In this document: positions 19,708 to 27,043 of the stretch, piece after piece
Layout: each line of letters opens with the position of its first letter
Position numbering within the stretch: position 1 is the first letter of the stretch
Assembly: GCA_020847435.1 (NCBI GenBank)
Contig: JADLBX010000061.1
Location: 1-52,616, forward strand
From: Anaerolineales bacterium
GTDB taxonomy: Bacteria; Chloroflexota; Anaerolineae; Anaerolineales; Villigracilaceae
Reading direction: 5' to 3'
Length of the DNA: 52,616 nucleotides
Position numbers and translations under genes: made by a program
The notes under the pieces: model-generated
What the model was told of the DNA's origin: nothing
Seen by the model: the letters and a program-made list of their open reading frames with translations, nothing else
The model's database searches: none

Positions 19708-20888
19708 GCTACTTTCTGCGTACCCTCCACCTTTTCTCTCTCCCTGCGGCTGTAATAGCGCGCGGTTTCGAGCGCCGCCCACGCGAGCAAAACGTTCGAG
19801 AGGAACATGCCGCCCACGTAGAGCCAGCTTGGGGCGTCCGCGAGAAGCGCATTCATGAAGGCGGTCGTCATCAACAGCGTGAAAGCGACGGGCGTGAGGA
19901 ATTTCCAATTGAAGGCGAGCATGTGGTCAATGCGGATGCGGAGCAACGTGTACTTAATCCACATGATGATCCAATAGCCGATGAAGGCTTTGAAAAATAA
20001 GATTGCGATGGCGAGGAACGCGCTGACCTGTTCCAGCCCAAAGAAGCGATAGCCGCCGAAGAACAGAATCGCCCAAAAGCCGCCGAAGGTGAAGGCGTGC
20101 AAGAGCTCGCCCGCGTAGAACATGCCGAACTTCATGCCCGAATATTCGATGTTGTAGCCCGAGACCAACTCCGACTCCGCTTCGCCCATGTCGAACGGAG
20201 AGCGTCCCAGTTCGGCGATCGCGGCGACGAGGAAGATAACAGCGGCAAGCGGCGCGAGGAAAAAATACCAGACATCCTGCGCCTGCGTGATCGCGGCGAC
20301 GCCCATCGAGCCTGCAAAGATCGTTGGGATGAGCATCATCGTCAACATCGGGATTTCAAAGGAGAGCATCACCGCCGCTTCGCGGAACGCGCCGATGAGC
20401 GAATACTTGTTATTTGACGACCATCCCGCCATGATGATCGAAAGCGTGCCAATCGCCCCCGCCGCAATGATGTACAACACGCCGACGTTCAAATCCACGT
20501 TGAGGATGGTCGGCGCGAGAGGCATCACCGCCCAAAGGATCAAAACAGCCATCATCGAGAGAATCGGCGCGAGGTTATATAGCGCCCTATCCGCGCCTTC
20601 GGGAGTGGTGTCTTCTTTAATTAAAAGTTTGATGATGTCTGCGAATGGCTGGATCAGCCCGAACGGTCCGAGGCGATTCGGTCCGATGCGGGATTGAAAG
20701 CGCGAGACCACCTTGCGCTCGATCCACACGAGCAAAATATCCAACAGCATGAGCAGGGCGATCAATACAAAGATGCCAAGGAAGGCGATCAGAATATCCG
20801 CCCACAGTTCAGCCATGCCCCATCCCGCAAAAATTCCCAACAGCCAATCAGCCGCGACTTTCAGAGGGTCTTTGAGAAAATCCATCAC
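19698..20888 (-). CDS. nuoH: NADH-quinone oxidoreductase subunit H
   Basis: Membrane subunit at the junction of both complex I arms, forming part of the quinone chamber. The 396-residue protein has eight or more helices and the family signatures 'ERKVVSRFQSRIGPNRLGPFG' (cytoplasmic loop, about 53-73) and 'AIAELGRSPFDMGEAESELV'. An extra C-terminal stretch ends in a charged tail. It is the first gene of the nuoHJKLMMN run; upstream a repeat and a terminator separate it from nuoA. Confidence 0.96.
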   Translation of the reverse strand: MMDFLKDPLKVAADWLLGIFAGWGMAELWADILIAFLGIFVLIALLMLLDILLVWIERKVVSRFQSRIGPNRLGPFGLIQPFADIIKLLIKEDTTPEGADRALYNLAPILSMMAVLILWAVMPLAPTILNVDLNVGVLYIIAAGAIGTLSIIMAGWSSNNKYSLIGAFREAAVMLSFEIPMLTMMLIPTIFAGSMGVAAITQAQDVWYFFLAPLAAVIFLVAAIAELGRSPFDMGEAESELVSGYNIEYSGMKFGMFYAGELLHAFTFGGFWAILFFGGYRFFGLEQVSAFLAIAILFFKAFIGYWIIMWIKYTLLRIRIDHMLAFNWKFLTPVAFTLLMTTAFMNALLADAPSWLYVGGMFLSNVLLAWAALETARYYSRREREKVEGTQKVAPT

Positions 20889-20905
20889 TGCTCCTACGAG
20901 GATTT

Positions 20906-20975
20906 TTTACCGCTAAGCCCGCCAAGAGCGCAAAGTTTTTGGTTTTTTCTTGGCGAACTTCGCGCCTTTAGCGGT
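20906..20975. repeat. Palindromic 'ccgccaagagcgcaaag' repeat upstream of nuoH
   Basis: 'taccgctaagcccgccaag' pairs imperfectly with 'cttggcgaacttcgcgcc...agcggt' across the centre. It belongs to the same family as 118-172 and 14889-14966. It occupies the region where a nuoH promoter would be expected. Confidence 0.65.
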
Positions 20976-20993
20976 TCGTTCTTCTACACAAAG

Positions 20994-21028
20994 AAAAGGC
21001 TGAACGGGTTAAACCAATTCAGCCTTTT
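20994..21028 (-). terminator. Rho-independent terminator after nuoA
   Basis: aaaaggctgaa (20994-21004) pairs with ttcagcctttt (21018-21028), and an inner ggtt/aacc extends the stem past a small internal loop. Its A/T-flanked arms allow termination in either direction. It is 20 bp downstream of nuoA and separates it from nuoH. Confidence 0.8.
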
Positions 21029-21047
21029 CCGATTTCGCGCATAAAGA

Positions 21048-21401
21048 TTACACCCATTCTAGCATTCCCTTTCGCCATGTGTACGCCAAACCAACGACAA
21101 GGATGAGGATAAAGATGATGCCTTCGATCACGGCGAACATACCGAGTTGACCCAGTTTCACCGCCCACGGAAAGAGAAAAACGGTCTCCACATCGAAGAT
21201 CAAAAACACGAGAGCGAAAATGTAATACTGCGCTTTGAATTGCACCCACGTGTCGCCCACCGTTTCGATGCCGCATTCGTACGTGTCGCGCTTGATCGGG
21301 TTCGGCTTCCTCGGTCCGAGAACCCACGCCGCGCCGATGGCGCCGATGGGAATGATCAGCCCGACGATCAGAAACAACGCGACGTAAACCCATGCGCTCA
21401 T
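21048..21401 (-). CDS. nuoA: NADH-quinone oxidoreductase subunit A
   Basis: A 117-residue, three-helix subunit of complex I. It carries the hallmark 'KRDTYECGIETVGDTWVQFKAQYYIFALVFLIFDVETVF' region in pieces (Cys-Gly-Ile-Glu near residue 42 and Phe-Asp-Val-Glu near 74). It starts 21 bp after the stop of the lipoprotein gene, so it is in a unit with that gene and not directly with nuoHJKLMMN. Separate transcription from the rest of complex I is unusual. Confidence 0.95.
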   Translation of the reverse strand: MSAWVYVALFLIVGLIIPIGAIGAAWVLGPRKPNPIKRDTYECGIETVGDTWVQFKAQYYIFALVFLIFDVETVFLFPWAVKLGQLGMFAVIEGIIFILILVVGLAYTWRKGMLEWV

Positions 21402-21422
21402 ACGCGGGAATTTTACCAGAGA

Positions 21423-22187
21423 TTATCTCTTCCTCCGCCGCCCAAACAACAGCCGCAGGATATCTTCTAAAAACGGGAAGCCGACAACCGTCCCTGCGAT
21501 GGAACCCACCACGCCGACCGTGCGCGCGAGTTCGCCCGACATGCCTAGGAAGTTCACCGCTTCGATCTCGACGGGTTGAGCGGACACGGCTCTTGGGCTT
21601 TCTGCGCCGCCGACGCGTTCCACAAACCGCAAATACAACCACACCGTGCCGCGATACACGCCCGCGTCGGCGGGGAGAATGCTCCAGAAAAACGAAACAG
21701 ATTGCCCCTGCGCGAGAGGCTGACTCGTAAGTCCCTCAGGCGAGACTTGCATCCCAGCGATGTCGAACCGCGCTTCGGCGATCACGTTGTGCGTTTCATA
21801 TAAATTGGGAATCTCGATCACCTCGCCCGTGACAACATCCCCCCCCACTTCCGCCGTCGGCGTGACGTTACCGAGATCATCCACCTCCAGCGTCAAGCGG
21901 ACGATATCCGAATCCCCCGCGCGGATCTGCGGCGGAAACTCCAGCGTGAGCCGCCGCCGCTCGGGAATCGCAGGCGGCGAAGTCGGGCTGATCGGTCCGC
22001 CGCCAGTATTGGGCAAAGCGGTCGCCGTCATGAACGACGCGATAGGTTGCGTTGGGATAGCCTCTGCGGCTGGCGGCTCTTCTGCAGGCAGTTGAGGCGC
22101 CGCGGCAGGCAACCCGCCGCAGGCAAGTATGAGGAGAATCAGCAACGCGTAAAAAAAGAACCGCAAAGACCGTGCAATCCTTGTCAT
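21423..22187 (-). CDS. Predicted lipoprotein of unknown function, upstream of nuoA
   Basis: A 254-residue protein. A basic N-terminus and hydrophobic segment (about 9-22) end in a lipobox (LILAC, Cys23), so it is probably a lipoprotein. A Pro/Ala/Thr-rich linker (about 25-75) is followed by a beta-rich domain (about 80-205). A C-terminal hydrophobic stretch (about 220-245) ends in GRRRKR, so it may also span the membrane. I do not recognise the family. Its ATG overlaps the stop of the 58-residue gene by four bases (ATGA), and nuoA follows closely, so the three form a likely operon. Confidence 0.75.
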   Translation of the reverse strand: MTRIARSLRFFFYALLILLILACGGLPAAAPQLPAEEPPAAEAIPTQPIASFMTATALPNTGGGPISPTSPPAIPERRRLTLEFPPQIRAGDSDIVRLTLEVDDLGNVTPTAEVGGDVVTGEVIEIPNLYETHNVIAEARFDIAGMQVSPEGLTSQPLAQGQSVSFFWSILPADAGVYRGTVWLYLRFVERVGGAESPRAVSAQPVEIEAVNFLGMSGELARTVGVVGSIAGTVVGFPFLEDILRLLFGRRRKR

Positions 22188-22360
22188 GCGAATACCTCAA
22201 GCGGAGGCAGGAACGATTCTGGAGTGGGCAACTGAAGTTCCGACGGCGCGATGGGTTGAGTCCGCACCTCGCGGCGCGAGGGGGCAAATCCCCAAACCAG
22301 AAGTGAAATCGAGATAACTAAAATTACGATGCCGAGAAATATTCGAATTCTACGATTCAT
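22184..22360 (-). CDS. 58-residue membrane protein, translationally coupled to the lipoprotein gene
   Basis: From ATG 22360 the frame encodes MNRRIRIFLGIVILVISISL followed by LVWGFAPSRREVR and a Pro-rich tail ending PPLEVFA. One membrane helix (about 7-24) follows a basic start, so the tail should be outside. The TGA stop overlaps the next ATG (ATGA, 22184-22187), which supports real translation. No clear Shine-Dalgarno sequence is visible. The function is unknown. Confidence 0.6.
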   Translation of the reverse strand: MNRRIRIFLGIVILVISISLLVWGFAPSRREVRTQPIAPSELQLPTPESFLPPLEVFA

Positions 22361-22449
22361 AATAAGCGCCTTTGCCTATACTAAGCAGGAAATTGCTTAC
22401 TCAATTGTATCTTCCAATTAAATCTAACAATCCAATCGCGTCGATCGGA

Positions 22450-22472
22450 GGGGATGCGATTGTTGCATCCCC
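22450..22472. terminator. Hairpin GGGGATGC-N7-GCATCCCC between the MttB and lipoprotein units
   Basis: A perfect eight-base stem with a seven-base loop in the 276-bp gap 22361-22636. It lacks a T-run, so it may be a weak or factor-dependent terminator or another repeat. The rest of this gap shows no gene. Confidence 0.45.
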
Positions 22473-22612
22473 GAAGACGAGACGCAAACTGCCTTGCACA
22501 CCTGCGCTTCGTCTGCCACTTCGCTTCGCTCCGTGTCCGCTCAGCGCGATAGTTTATTGCGAGTGTAATTTATTAATCTGCAAAAGAGTACGATGCTGTC
22601 TCAATGAGCAAA

Positions 22613-22632
22613 GGCGCTCCTCGCAACGACAT
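22613..22632. repeat. Half copy of the atgtcgttgcgagg repeat
   Basis: gctcctcgcaacgacat (22615-22632 region) is identical to the right end of the element at 2506-2592. It lies a few bases after the stop of the MttB-family gene. Confidence 0.7.
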
Positions 22633-22636
22633 CAAA

Positions 22637-24073
22637 TTATGCGATCGGCGTCAACTCGCCCGCCACCAGACCAGGGAACGCGGCGCGGAGCTTTGCGTCC
22701 ACCTCAGGCGAGATCAACGACTCGGGATTCTTGGTCATGATCTCTTTGGCTTTGTTCAAGGCGCGGGCGTTAATATCCAGCGCGCCTTTCTTTTCCCAGA
22801 TGGTACGCGCGTCGCGGTCGGCGATCTTGGTCATCACCGCTTCGGTCTTCATGCGGTTAATGGTGTGCTTGGCAACGATGTACGAACCGCCAGGACCGAT
22901 CTCTTTGATGAGGTCAACTGCCAGGTCATCGTCGCTGAACGATATGCCGCGTTTGACGCGCTTCAACATCTGCGCCACTTCATCGTCAATCACGGCTTTG
23001 GCGAAATCGAACGTCTTCAACGCGTCGATCAACCCGCCGATGTTGAACATGTCCAAGCCGCCGACGAGCCCGCCCATGCTGGACATGCCCGTTTCGTAAC
23101 CAGCCTGCGCGTCGTTGAGTTTGGAATTGGTCAAGCCGATGTAACTGCCGCACGGCACGTGATAAAACCGCGCCAGTTGAGCGAAAGCCATGTGCAGCAT
23201 CCCACACTCGATGGCGCCCGAAGTGTACGCGCCCGTCCGCATATCCGCGACAGTGGCGAGGGTCGCGTAGATCGTCGGCGTACCTTCCTTTACCATCTGC
23301 ATCAACGTGCAAGTCGCAAGATATTCCGCGTTGCCCTGCACCAGCGTCCCCGCCATAGACATCGGCGAGGTCAGCCCCGCGTTCGGCACGATAGTCGGAT
23401 AAACGGGAAGTCCCTCGCCCGCGAAGTACATCACATTTTGAGTTGAGAGCACATCCATCGTGAGCGGTGAAACGGTCGGACAATAATGATGCGTAAGAAA
23501 TGGATGCTCTTTGTACGCTTCTTCCCCACCCGCGACGATGTACGCCATTTCCATCATCGTCAGCGTATCTTTGTGGTCGGTCGTAGTGGCGCGGATAGGT
23601 TTGAGGCAATACTTGAGCGCGGGATACAAGCGCGAGATGGTGAACTGATCCTTCGGCGCGTCGTCTGCCAGCGTAGAAATGGAAAACATGTCGTACCCGG
23701 GCAGTTCGTTGATGAGGTGCGCGATGCGCGCAATGTCAGCCGACTCGGCGCGCCTTTCTTTCCCCGTTACTGGGTCAATAATATCGGGCGCTGAACTCGC
23801 TGTGACAATAACAGGGCTATCGCGCGGAATCGTTTTCTCGAATTTCGGATCACGGGCATGGAAAGTGAACGACGGAGGCGCCATCTTGCGATACTTCTCC
23901 ACAACCTCGCGCGGAAACTTCACGCGCTCACCGTCCACCGAACAGCCGTGGTTGGCAAATAACTCCCGCGCAGGCTCATAACGGACTTTCATTCCCGTCT
24001 CTTGGAGAATCTCCAGCGACGCTTCGTGAATTCTCTCGATTTGTTCCTGTGTTAGTAGTTCTGCAAATGACAT
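22637..24073 (-). CDS. Trimethylamine methyltransferase (MttB) family protein, non-pyrrolysine type
   Basis: A 478-residue member of the MttB superfamily, corrinoid-dependent methyltransferases that demethylate trimethylamine or, in non-pyrrolysine members, quaternary amines such as glycine betaine. The frame is open without an internal TAG, so it is the non-pyrrolysine type. Typical segments include 'MKVRYEPARELFANHGCSVD', 'SSAPDIIDPVTGKERRAE' and 'NSKLNDAQAGYET'. The start has GAGGAT upstream. No corrinoid protein gene is nearby. The flavoprotein of the dimethylglycine dehydrogenase type at 28143-30566 suggests betaine or choline demethylation, but the substrate is inferred. Confidence 0.88.
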   Translation of the reverse strand: MSFAELLTQEQIERIHEASLEILQETGMKVRYEPARELFANHGCSVDGERVKFPREVVEKYRKMAPPSFTFHARDPKFEKTIPRDSPVIVTASSAPDIIDPVTGKERRAESADIARIAHLINELPGYDMFSISTLADDAPKDQFTISRLYPALKYCLKPIRATTTDHKDTLTMMEMAYIVAGGEEAYKEHPFLTHHYCPTVSPLTMDVLSTQNVMYFAGEGLPVYPTIVPNAGLTSPMSMAGTLVQGNAEYLATCTLMQMVKEGTPTIYATLATVADMRTGAYTSGAIECGMLHMAFAQLARFYHVPCGSYIGLTNSKLNDAQAGYETGMSSMGGLVGGLDMFNIGGLIDALKTFDFAKAVIDDEVAQMLKRVKRGISFSDDDLAVDLIKEIGPGGSYIVAKHTINRMKTEAVMTKIADRDARTIWEKKGALDINARALNKAKEIMTKNPESLISPEVDAKLRAAFPGLVAGELTPIA

Positions 24074-24095
24074 AGATTATCCTCTACATAAAGTC

Positions 24096-24238
24096 CTCGG
24101 TGGTTGAGTAGCGAGCGCAGCTTGCGAGCGCATCGAAACCACCGTGCAGTAAAGTAATTCTTGTAACAAGATTTTGTACGCGTACCAGTTGGTCTCGATA
24201 CGTCCCGCAACAAGCATCGCGGGACTACTCGACCAACA
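24096..24238. repeat. Large palindromic element, 'ctcggtggttgagtag ... ctactcgaccaac' (copy 1)
   Basis: The ends are inverted ('ggttgagtag' against 'ctactcgacc'), and inner segments ('gatacgtccc', 'gcgagcgcatcgaaacc') fold back imperfectly. The centre 'aaagtaattcttgtaacaag' recurs in reverse orientation in the second copy at 30586-30777. It fills the gap between the MttB and PfkB genes, carries no coding sequence, and resembles a non-autonomous mobile element. Confidence 0.75.
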
Positions 24239-24246
24239 GATTTCTT

Positions 24247-25341
24247 CTATATTGTTTTCCTCTTCGCCTTCACCTGATGATGCTCTGCGCTCCGCGATTC
24301 ATGCTTGGGGCGGAATCTCAACTCGTGCAAAATTTTTCTCTGCGCGCGTTGACCCTGCGTAGCGACTTGTCGGGGAATGTCAAGAATCCGCTCGATGATC
24401 TGGAAGCGGTTGTTGCGAAACGCCCAGCGCTCCACTTTGAGTTGGTTCGCCAGCGCAAGGATTTCTTCCACTGAAAACATCTGCAACCCCGCACGGGTGA
24501 CCTTCAACGTCGCGGCGGCTGTAGCAAACCGCGCAGACTTCTCCAAATCCCAACCTTTGAGATAGCCATGGATAAATCCCGCCGAGAACGTCGCGCCTGC
24601 GCCGCACGCGTCCACCGCCCTTACTTTTGGCGCAAACACCCGAACGATCTCCTCCCCGTGAGCCACAAGGCATCCGCCCTTCGCTAAAGTAATGATCGCG
24701 GTCTCGATTCCCGACTTCAACAATTTGCGCGCGGTTCCGATCAACGCGCGCTTGCCGCCGATTTGCGCGGCGTCGGTCACTGCCTGACAGAACGTGGCGC
24801 GCTGGGCATACTTTTTGAGAATGTCGGGATAGCGATGACCGTGTTCGAGATTCACAAACACAGGGACTTTGAGTCGCATCGCCTCGTCCATCGCGCGCAG
24901 AACGTGATTGCCGTCGTACCAATCCACGTACAGGACTTTCGCCCCGCGTATCAACGACAAATCTGCCGTGTCGAGCGTGGAAAGGATCTGCGGCGTGCGC
25001 TGCCAGAAATACGTCCGCGCGCCTTTGCGATCCGACACGTTGACTTCGAGCGGAGTTTTATACTCTTTCGTGAATCTCACTTTCCCTTGAACGCCCCAAT
25101 CCTTCAACCGTTTCGCCAGCGCGTGACCGCGCGAATCGTCTCCGACAGCCGTGCCGATCATCCCCGCAGACACATCCCACTGGCGCAACAAACACGCCAC
25201 GATCGCGGCGTCATCGAAGACAAACTCGTTGACCTCGGTCACGATCGCGCCCGTGTTATGCCTCGGGAGTTTCTCCAGCACCATGATTTCCACAGGCGTC
25301 AGCATCCCAAAGCCGACGTATTCGGGAGGGGGGTTTGGCAT
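24247..25341 (-). CDS. PfkB-family carbohydrate kinase homologue lacking the catalytic Asp
   Basis: A 364-residue protein with the ribokinase/PfkB fold: a glycine-rich N-terminal part, 'VTEVNEFVFDDAAIVACLL', and a C-terminal signature 'AVDACGAGATFSAGFIHGYL' (244-263). In active PfkB kinases the motif is GAGD and its Asp is the catalytic base; here the DNA clearly encodes Ala250. The phosphorylation activity is therefore doubtful; a binding or regulatory role is possible. A basic tail of about 50 residues follows the kinase fold. The gene starts 11 bp after the PIN toxin gene, and a 62-bp copy of its 5' end lies at 26467-26528. Confidence 0.8.
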   Translation of the reverse strand: MPNPPPEYVGFGMLTPVEIMVLEKLPRHNTGAIVTEVNEFVFDDAAIVACLLRQWDVSAGMIGTAVGDDSRGHALAKRLKDWGVQGKVRFTKEYKTPLEVNVSDRKGARTYFWQRTPQILSTLDTADLSLIRGAKVLYVDWYDGNHVLRAMDEAMRLKVPVFVNLEHGHRYPDILKKYAQRATFCQAVTDAAQIGGKRALIGTARKLLKSGIETAIITLAKGGCLVAHGEEIVRVFAPKVRAVDACGAGATFSAGFIHGYLKGWDLEKSARFATAAATLKVTRAGLQMFSVEEILALANQLKVERWAFRNNRFQIIERILDIPRQVATQGQRAQRKILHELRFRPKHESRSAEHHQVKAKRKTI

Positions 25342-25352
25342 GATAAGTTAAC

Positions 25353-25769
25353 TCACTCGCGCAACAAAGCGATAAAACCTGCTTGCTGAAAATGCGTGTC
25401 AGTCGTCAGCGCCTGGACGATATTCTCGCTTTCCATCACCACAAACGAAATACAATCGGTCATTCCCCACTCTTTGTCTGGACGAGAAACGTACAAGGCT
25501 AAGGCATTCCGATATAGTTCCTCGCTATTTTGAACGATGGCTAGATTCTGGTCATCCTCAAGCGCACGAAGTATTACTGAAGCGGCATTACGCCAGCGCG
25601 CCTCGGATAGCGCATCGCCAATTTCGATCAAAATTGCACGGGTTGTAACAAGTGAAATGCCTTCCCGTTCGATTTGACGTGAAAGCCGCCTTGCCTTTTC
25701 GTGATATTTATCGGCAGGCGACGCCAAGGCGACGACAACCGCCGTATCGAGAAAAACCCTAGGATCCAT
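25353..25769 (-). CDS. PIN-domain toxin (VapC-like)
   Basis: A 138-residue PIN-domain protein, predicted magnesium-dependent RNase of a type II toxin-antitoxin pair. The acidic residues are present: Asp8 ('FLDTAVVVAL'), Glu ('LIEIGDAL'), Asp ('WGMTDCISFVVM') and Asp ('TTDTHFQQAGF'). Its ATG overlaps the antitoxin gene by 11 bp, and the pfkB-like gene starts 11 bp downstream. RNA target unknown. Confidence 0.88.
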   Translation of the reverse strand: MDPRVFLDTAVVVALASPADKYHEKARRLSRQIEREGISLVTTRAILIEIGDALSEARWRNAASVILRALEDDQNLAIVQNSEELYRNALALYVSRPDKEWGMTDCISFVVMESENIVQALTTDTHFQQAGFIALLRE

Positions 25770-25995
25770 GAGAGCGCTTTTGCGCCTGCAAATACGTCTC
25801 GATATCTTCCGACCAATTAGCGGGCGCGTCCACTTTTAGCGACTCTATCACTTTCAAGGCGGATTTTTTCTTTTTGGTTTTTGGCTCAACCGCTCGAATC
25901 GTCAACTGCACGGGAGTATTCGGCTTTATCGCCAGACGCTTCTTCGGGCGAAGCACTTTTCCATCGTAGATTGCTTCCACAGTTTGCGTAACCAT
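25759..25995 (-). CDS. Antitoxin of the AF2212/DUF104-like type
   Basis: A 78-residue protein. The first 35 residues ('VEAIYDGKVLRPKKRLAI') resemble the small beta-barrel antitoxins of the AF2212 family that pair with PIN toxins. A Lys-rich linker 'KTKKKK' leads to a helical tail that likely wraps the toxin. It overlaps the toxin start by 11 bp. A motif shared with the next upstream gene lies at 26020-26035. Confidence 0.8.
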   Translation of the reverse strand: MVTQTVEAIYDGKVLRPKKRLAIKPNTPVQLTIRAVEPKTKKKKSALKVIESLKVDAPANWSEDIETYLQAQKRSHGS

Positions 25996-26019
25996 AATTC
26001 GGCTCCTTACTTCGCCTTT

Positions 26020-26035
26020 ATTGTAGCATGTTGCA
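26020..26035 (-). promoter_or_regulatory. Promoter/operator-like motif TGCAACATGCTACAAT upstream of the antitoxin
   Basis: On the minus strand this 16-mer ends in a -10-like TACAAT, 25 bp before the antitoxin ATG. It matches 14 of 16 bases of the motif at 26389-26404 upstream of the neighbouring gene. It may be a shared -10 region with an autorepressor site. Confidence 0.45.
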
Positions 26036-26073
26036 ATATTCCTGAGTTGCCACTTCTTCCGTGCGCCAAATAC

Positions 26074-26364
26074 TTACACATTCTCCCAAAAATGAGCCAG
26101 TTGCTCCAATTCGTGTCGAACCGCGCGCCACTCTAGCAAATCCGAACGAAGCGTGTGGTCATCCACTGAAACTTCATTGCTCCGCGCTTCCAGGTTTTCG
26201 ATACTTCCATATTGTTCCGTCAACTGCCCCATTCGTTGACGCAATTCGACGATTCGATCCGTGGTCGCCTGCGCGATGCCGCGCTGGACGATTTCATCCT
26301 CGTTGAGCGCCATGATTTTTTGCAGGTCGGTCAGCAGGTTTTGAGTACGGGAGGTGAGAATCAT
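26074..26364 (-). CDS. Hypothetical helical protein in the toxin-antitoxin island
   Basis: A 96-residue, mostly charged helical protein ('DRIVELRQRMGQLTEQYGSI'), probably coiled coil, with no recognised domain and no membrane segment. The start is preceded by AAGGAATTTACTT and by a motif like that of the antitoxin gene. It lies between the PIN/antitoxin pair and the pfkB 5' fragment, so it may be cargo of the same island or a third component. Function unknown. Confidence 0.6.
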   Translation of the reverse strand: MILTSRTQNLLTDLQKIMALNEDEIVQRGIAQATTDRIVELRQRMGQLTEQYGSIENLEARSNEVSVDDHTLRSDLLEWRAVRHELEQLAHFWENV

Positions 26365-26388
26365 AAGTAAATTCCTTGCTTCTCCCCT

Positions 26389-26404
26389 ATTTTAGCACGT
26401 TGCA
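26389..26404 (-). promoter_or_regulatory. Promoter/operator-like motif TGCAACGTGCTAAAAT
   Basis: On the minus strand it ends in a -10-like TAAAAT, 25 bp before the 96-residue gene. It contains the self-complementary GTTGCAAC and resembles 26020-26035, suggesting common control. Confidence 0.45.
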
Positions 26405-26466
26405 ACAGTCTCGAATTGTTGCCGCGACAGTTTGATCTTATACTACGCTTTCAAGCTCTCCCCTTG

Positions 26467-26528
26467 CCATGATATCAACAGGCGTCAGCATCCCAAAACC
26501 GACGTATTCAGGAGAGGATTTTGGCATG
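26467..26528 (-). pseudogene. 5' fragment of the pfkB-like gene (duplicated, truncated)
   Basis: From an ATG at 26528 the frame encodes MPKSSPEYVGFGMLTPVDIM, near-identical to MPNPPPEYVGFGMLTPVEIM of the full gene. At DNA level 55 of 62 bases match 25281-25342. Homology stops after this and the frame ends shortly after. The fragment and the intact gene flank the toxin-antitoxin and hypothetical genes. Confidence 0.85.
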
Positions 26529-26567
26529 TTTCAATTATACGCCGTTCTTTATGTGTAAAGCAGAGGG

Positions 26568-26573
26568 TATAAT
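26568..26573 (+). promoter_or_regulatory. TATAAT -10 box ahead of the MNT-domain gene
   Basis: A perfect -10 hexamer 75 bp before the nucleotidyltransferase ATG. The -35 at 17 bases (TTCTTT) is poor, so only moderate support. A facing TATAAT for the minus strand lies 30 bp away, near 26535. Confidence 0.35.
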
Positions 26574-26648
26574 CAAGCAACGCGCTTTGAAAGAGTATCC
26601 GAAATTGGTTGCCAAAGAGTATTTGAATCAAACTATGGAAATTATCCA

Positions 26649-26975
26649 ATGGCTAAAGCAACATCTGAACTTAAGCAAGTAGTGAAGCGCTATCGCCTCC
26701 AACTTCAAAAAATGGGAATCCGCCCCACGCGGGTTCTGTTGTATGGCTCGCAAGCGGCTGGCACAGCGCGCGAGGGCAGTGACATTGACCTCATCGTGAT
26801 TTCAGGCGATTGGAGAAAATTTAGCCATCGCGAGCGACTGGAACTGCTTGGCGTTGCCGCCGCAAGGATCCTTGAACCTGTTCAGGCGCAGGGATTCACC
26901 CCAGGCGAAATCAGATTCAAAAAGGTCGCGCCATTTTGGCAACAAGTGATAGAAGAACAGGCAATTGCTATCTAA
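26649..26975 (+). CDS. Minimal nucleotidyltransferase (MNT domain), orphan antitoxin-like
   Basis: A 108-residue protein with the polymerase-beta-like nucleotidyltransferase motif 'YGSQAAGTAREGSDIDLIVI' (two catalytic Asp in DID). Such minimal proteins usually pair with HEPN toxins; no HEPN gene adjoins this one, although a complete pair exists at 45573-46267. GGA lies about eight bases before the ATG. It is on the plus strand, opposite to most neighbours, next to the pfkB fragment. It may be a leftover of a former module. Confidence 0.8.
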   Translation: MAKATSELKQVVKRYRLQLQKMGIRPTRVLLYGSQAAGTAREGSDIDLIVISGDWRKFSHRERLELLGVAAARILEPVQAQGFTPGEIRFKKVAPFWQQVIEEQAIAI

Positions 26976-26999
26976 GTGACGCTGAATTTTTCCACCCAT

Positions 27000-27029
27000 T
27001 TGAGACTCAAGGTGGCAATCATCTATAAT
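27000..27029 (+). promoter_or_regulatory. Sigma-70-type promoter of the AT-rich lipoprotein gene
   Basis: TTGAGA (27000-27005), 18-base spacer, TATAAT (27024-27029). Initiation near 27036 would leave only about eight bases before the TTG start at 27044, so the message would be nearly leaderless. Confidence 0.6.
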
Positions 27030-27043
27030 CTAAAGAGACCTTC

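Noticed and set aside
22637..24073. Pyrrolysine (read-through TAG) in the MttB-family gene
   Set aside because: The frame has no internal TAG, so the protein belongs to the non-pyrrolysine branch.
26551..26682. A 43-codon plus-strand frame (MCKAEGIIKQRALKEYPKLV...) overlapping the MNT start
   Set aside because: It begins upstream of the apparent -10 box, has no ribosome site and no recognised family; a tiny partner of the MNT protein cannot be fully excluded.
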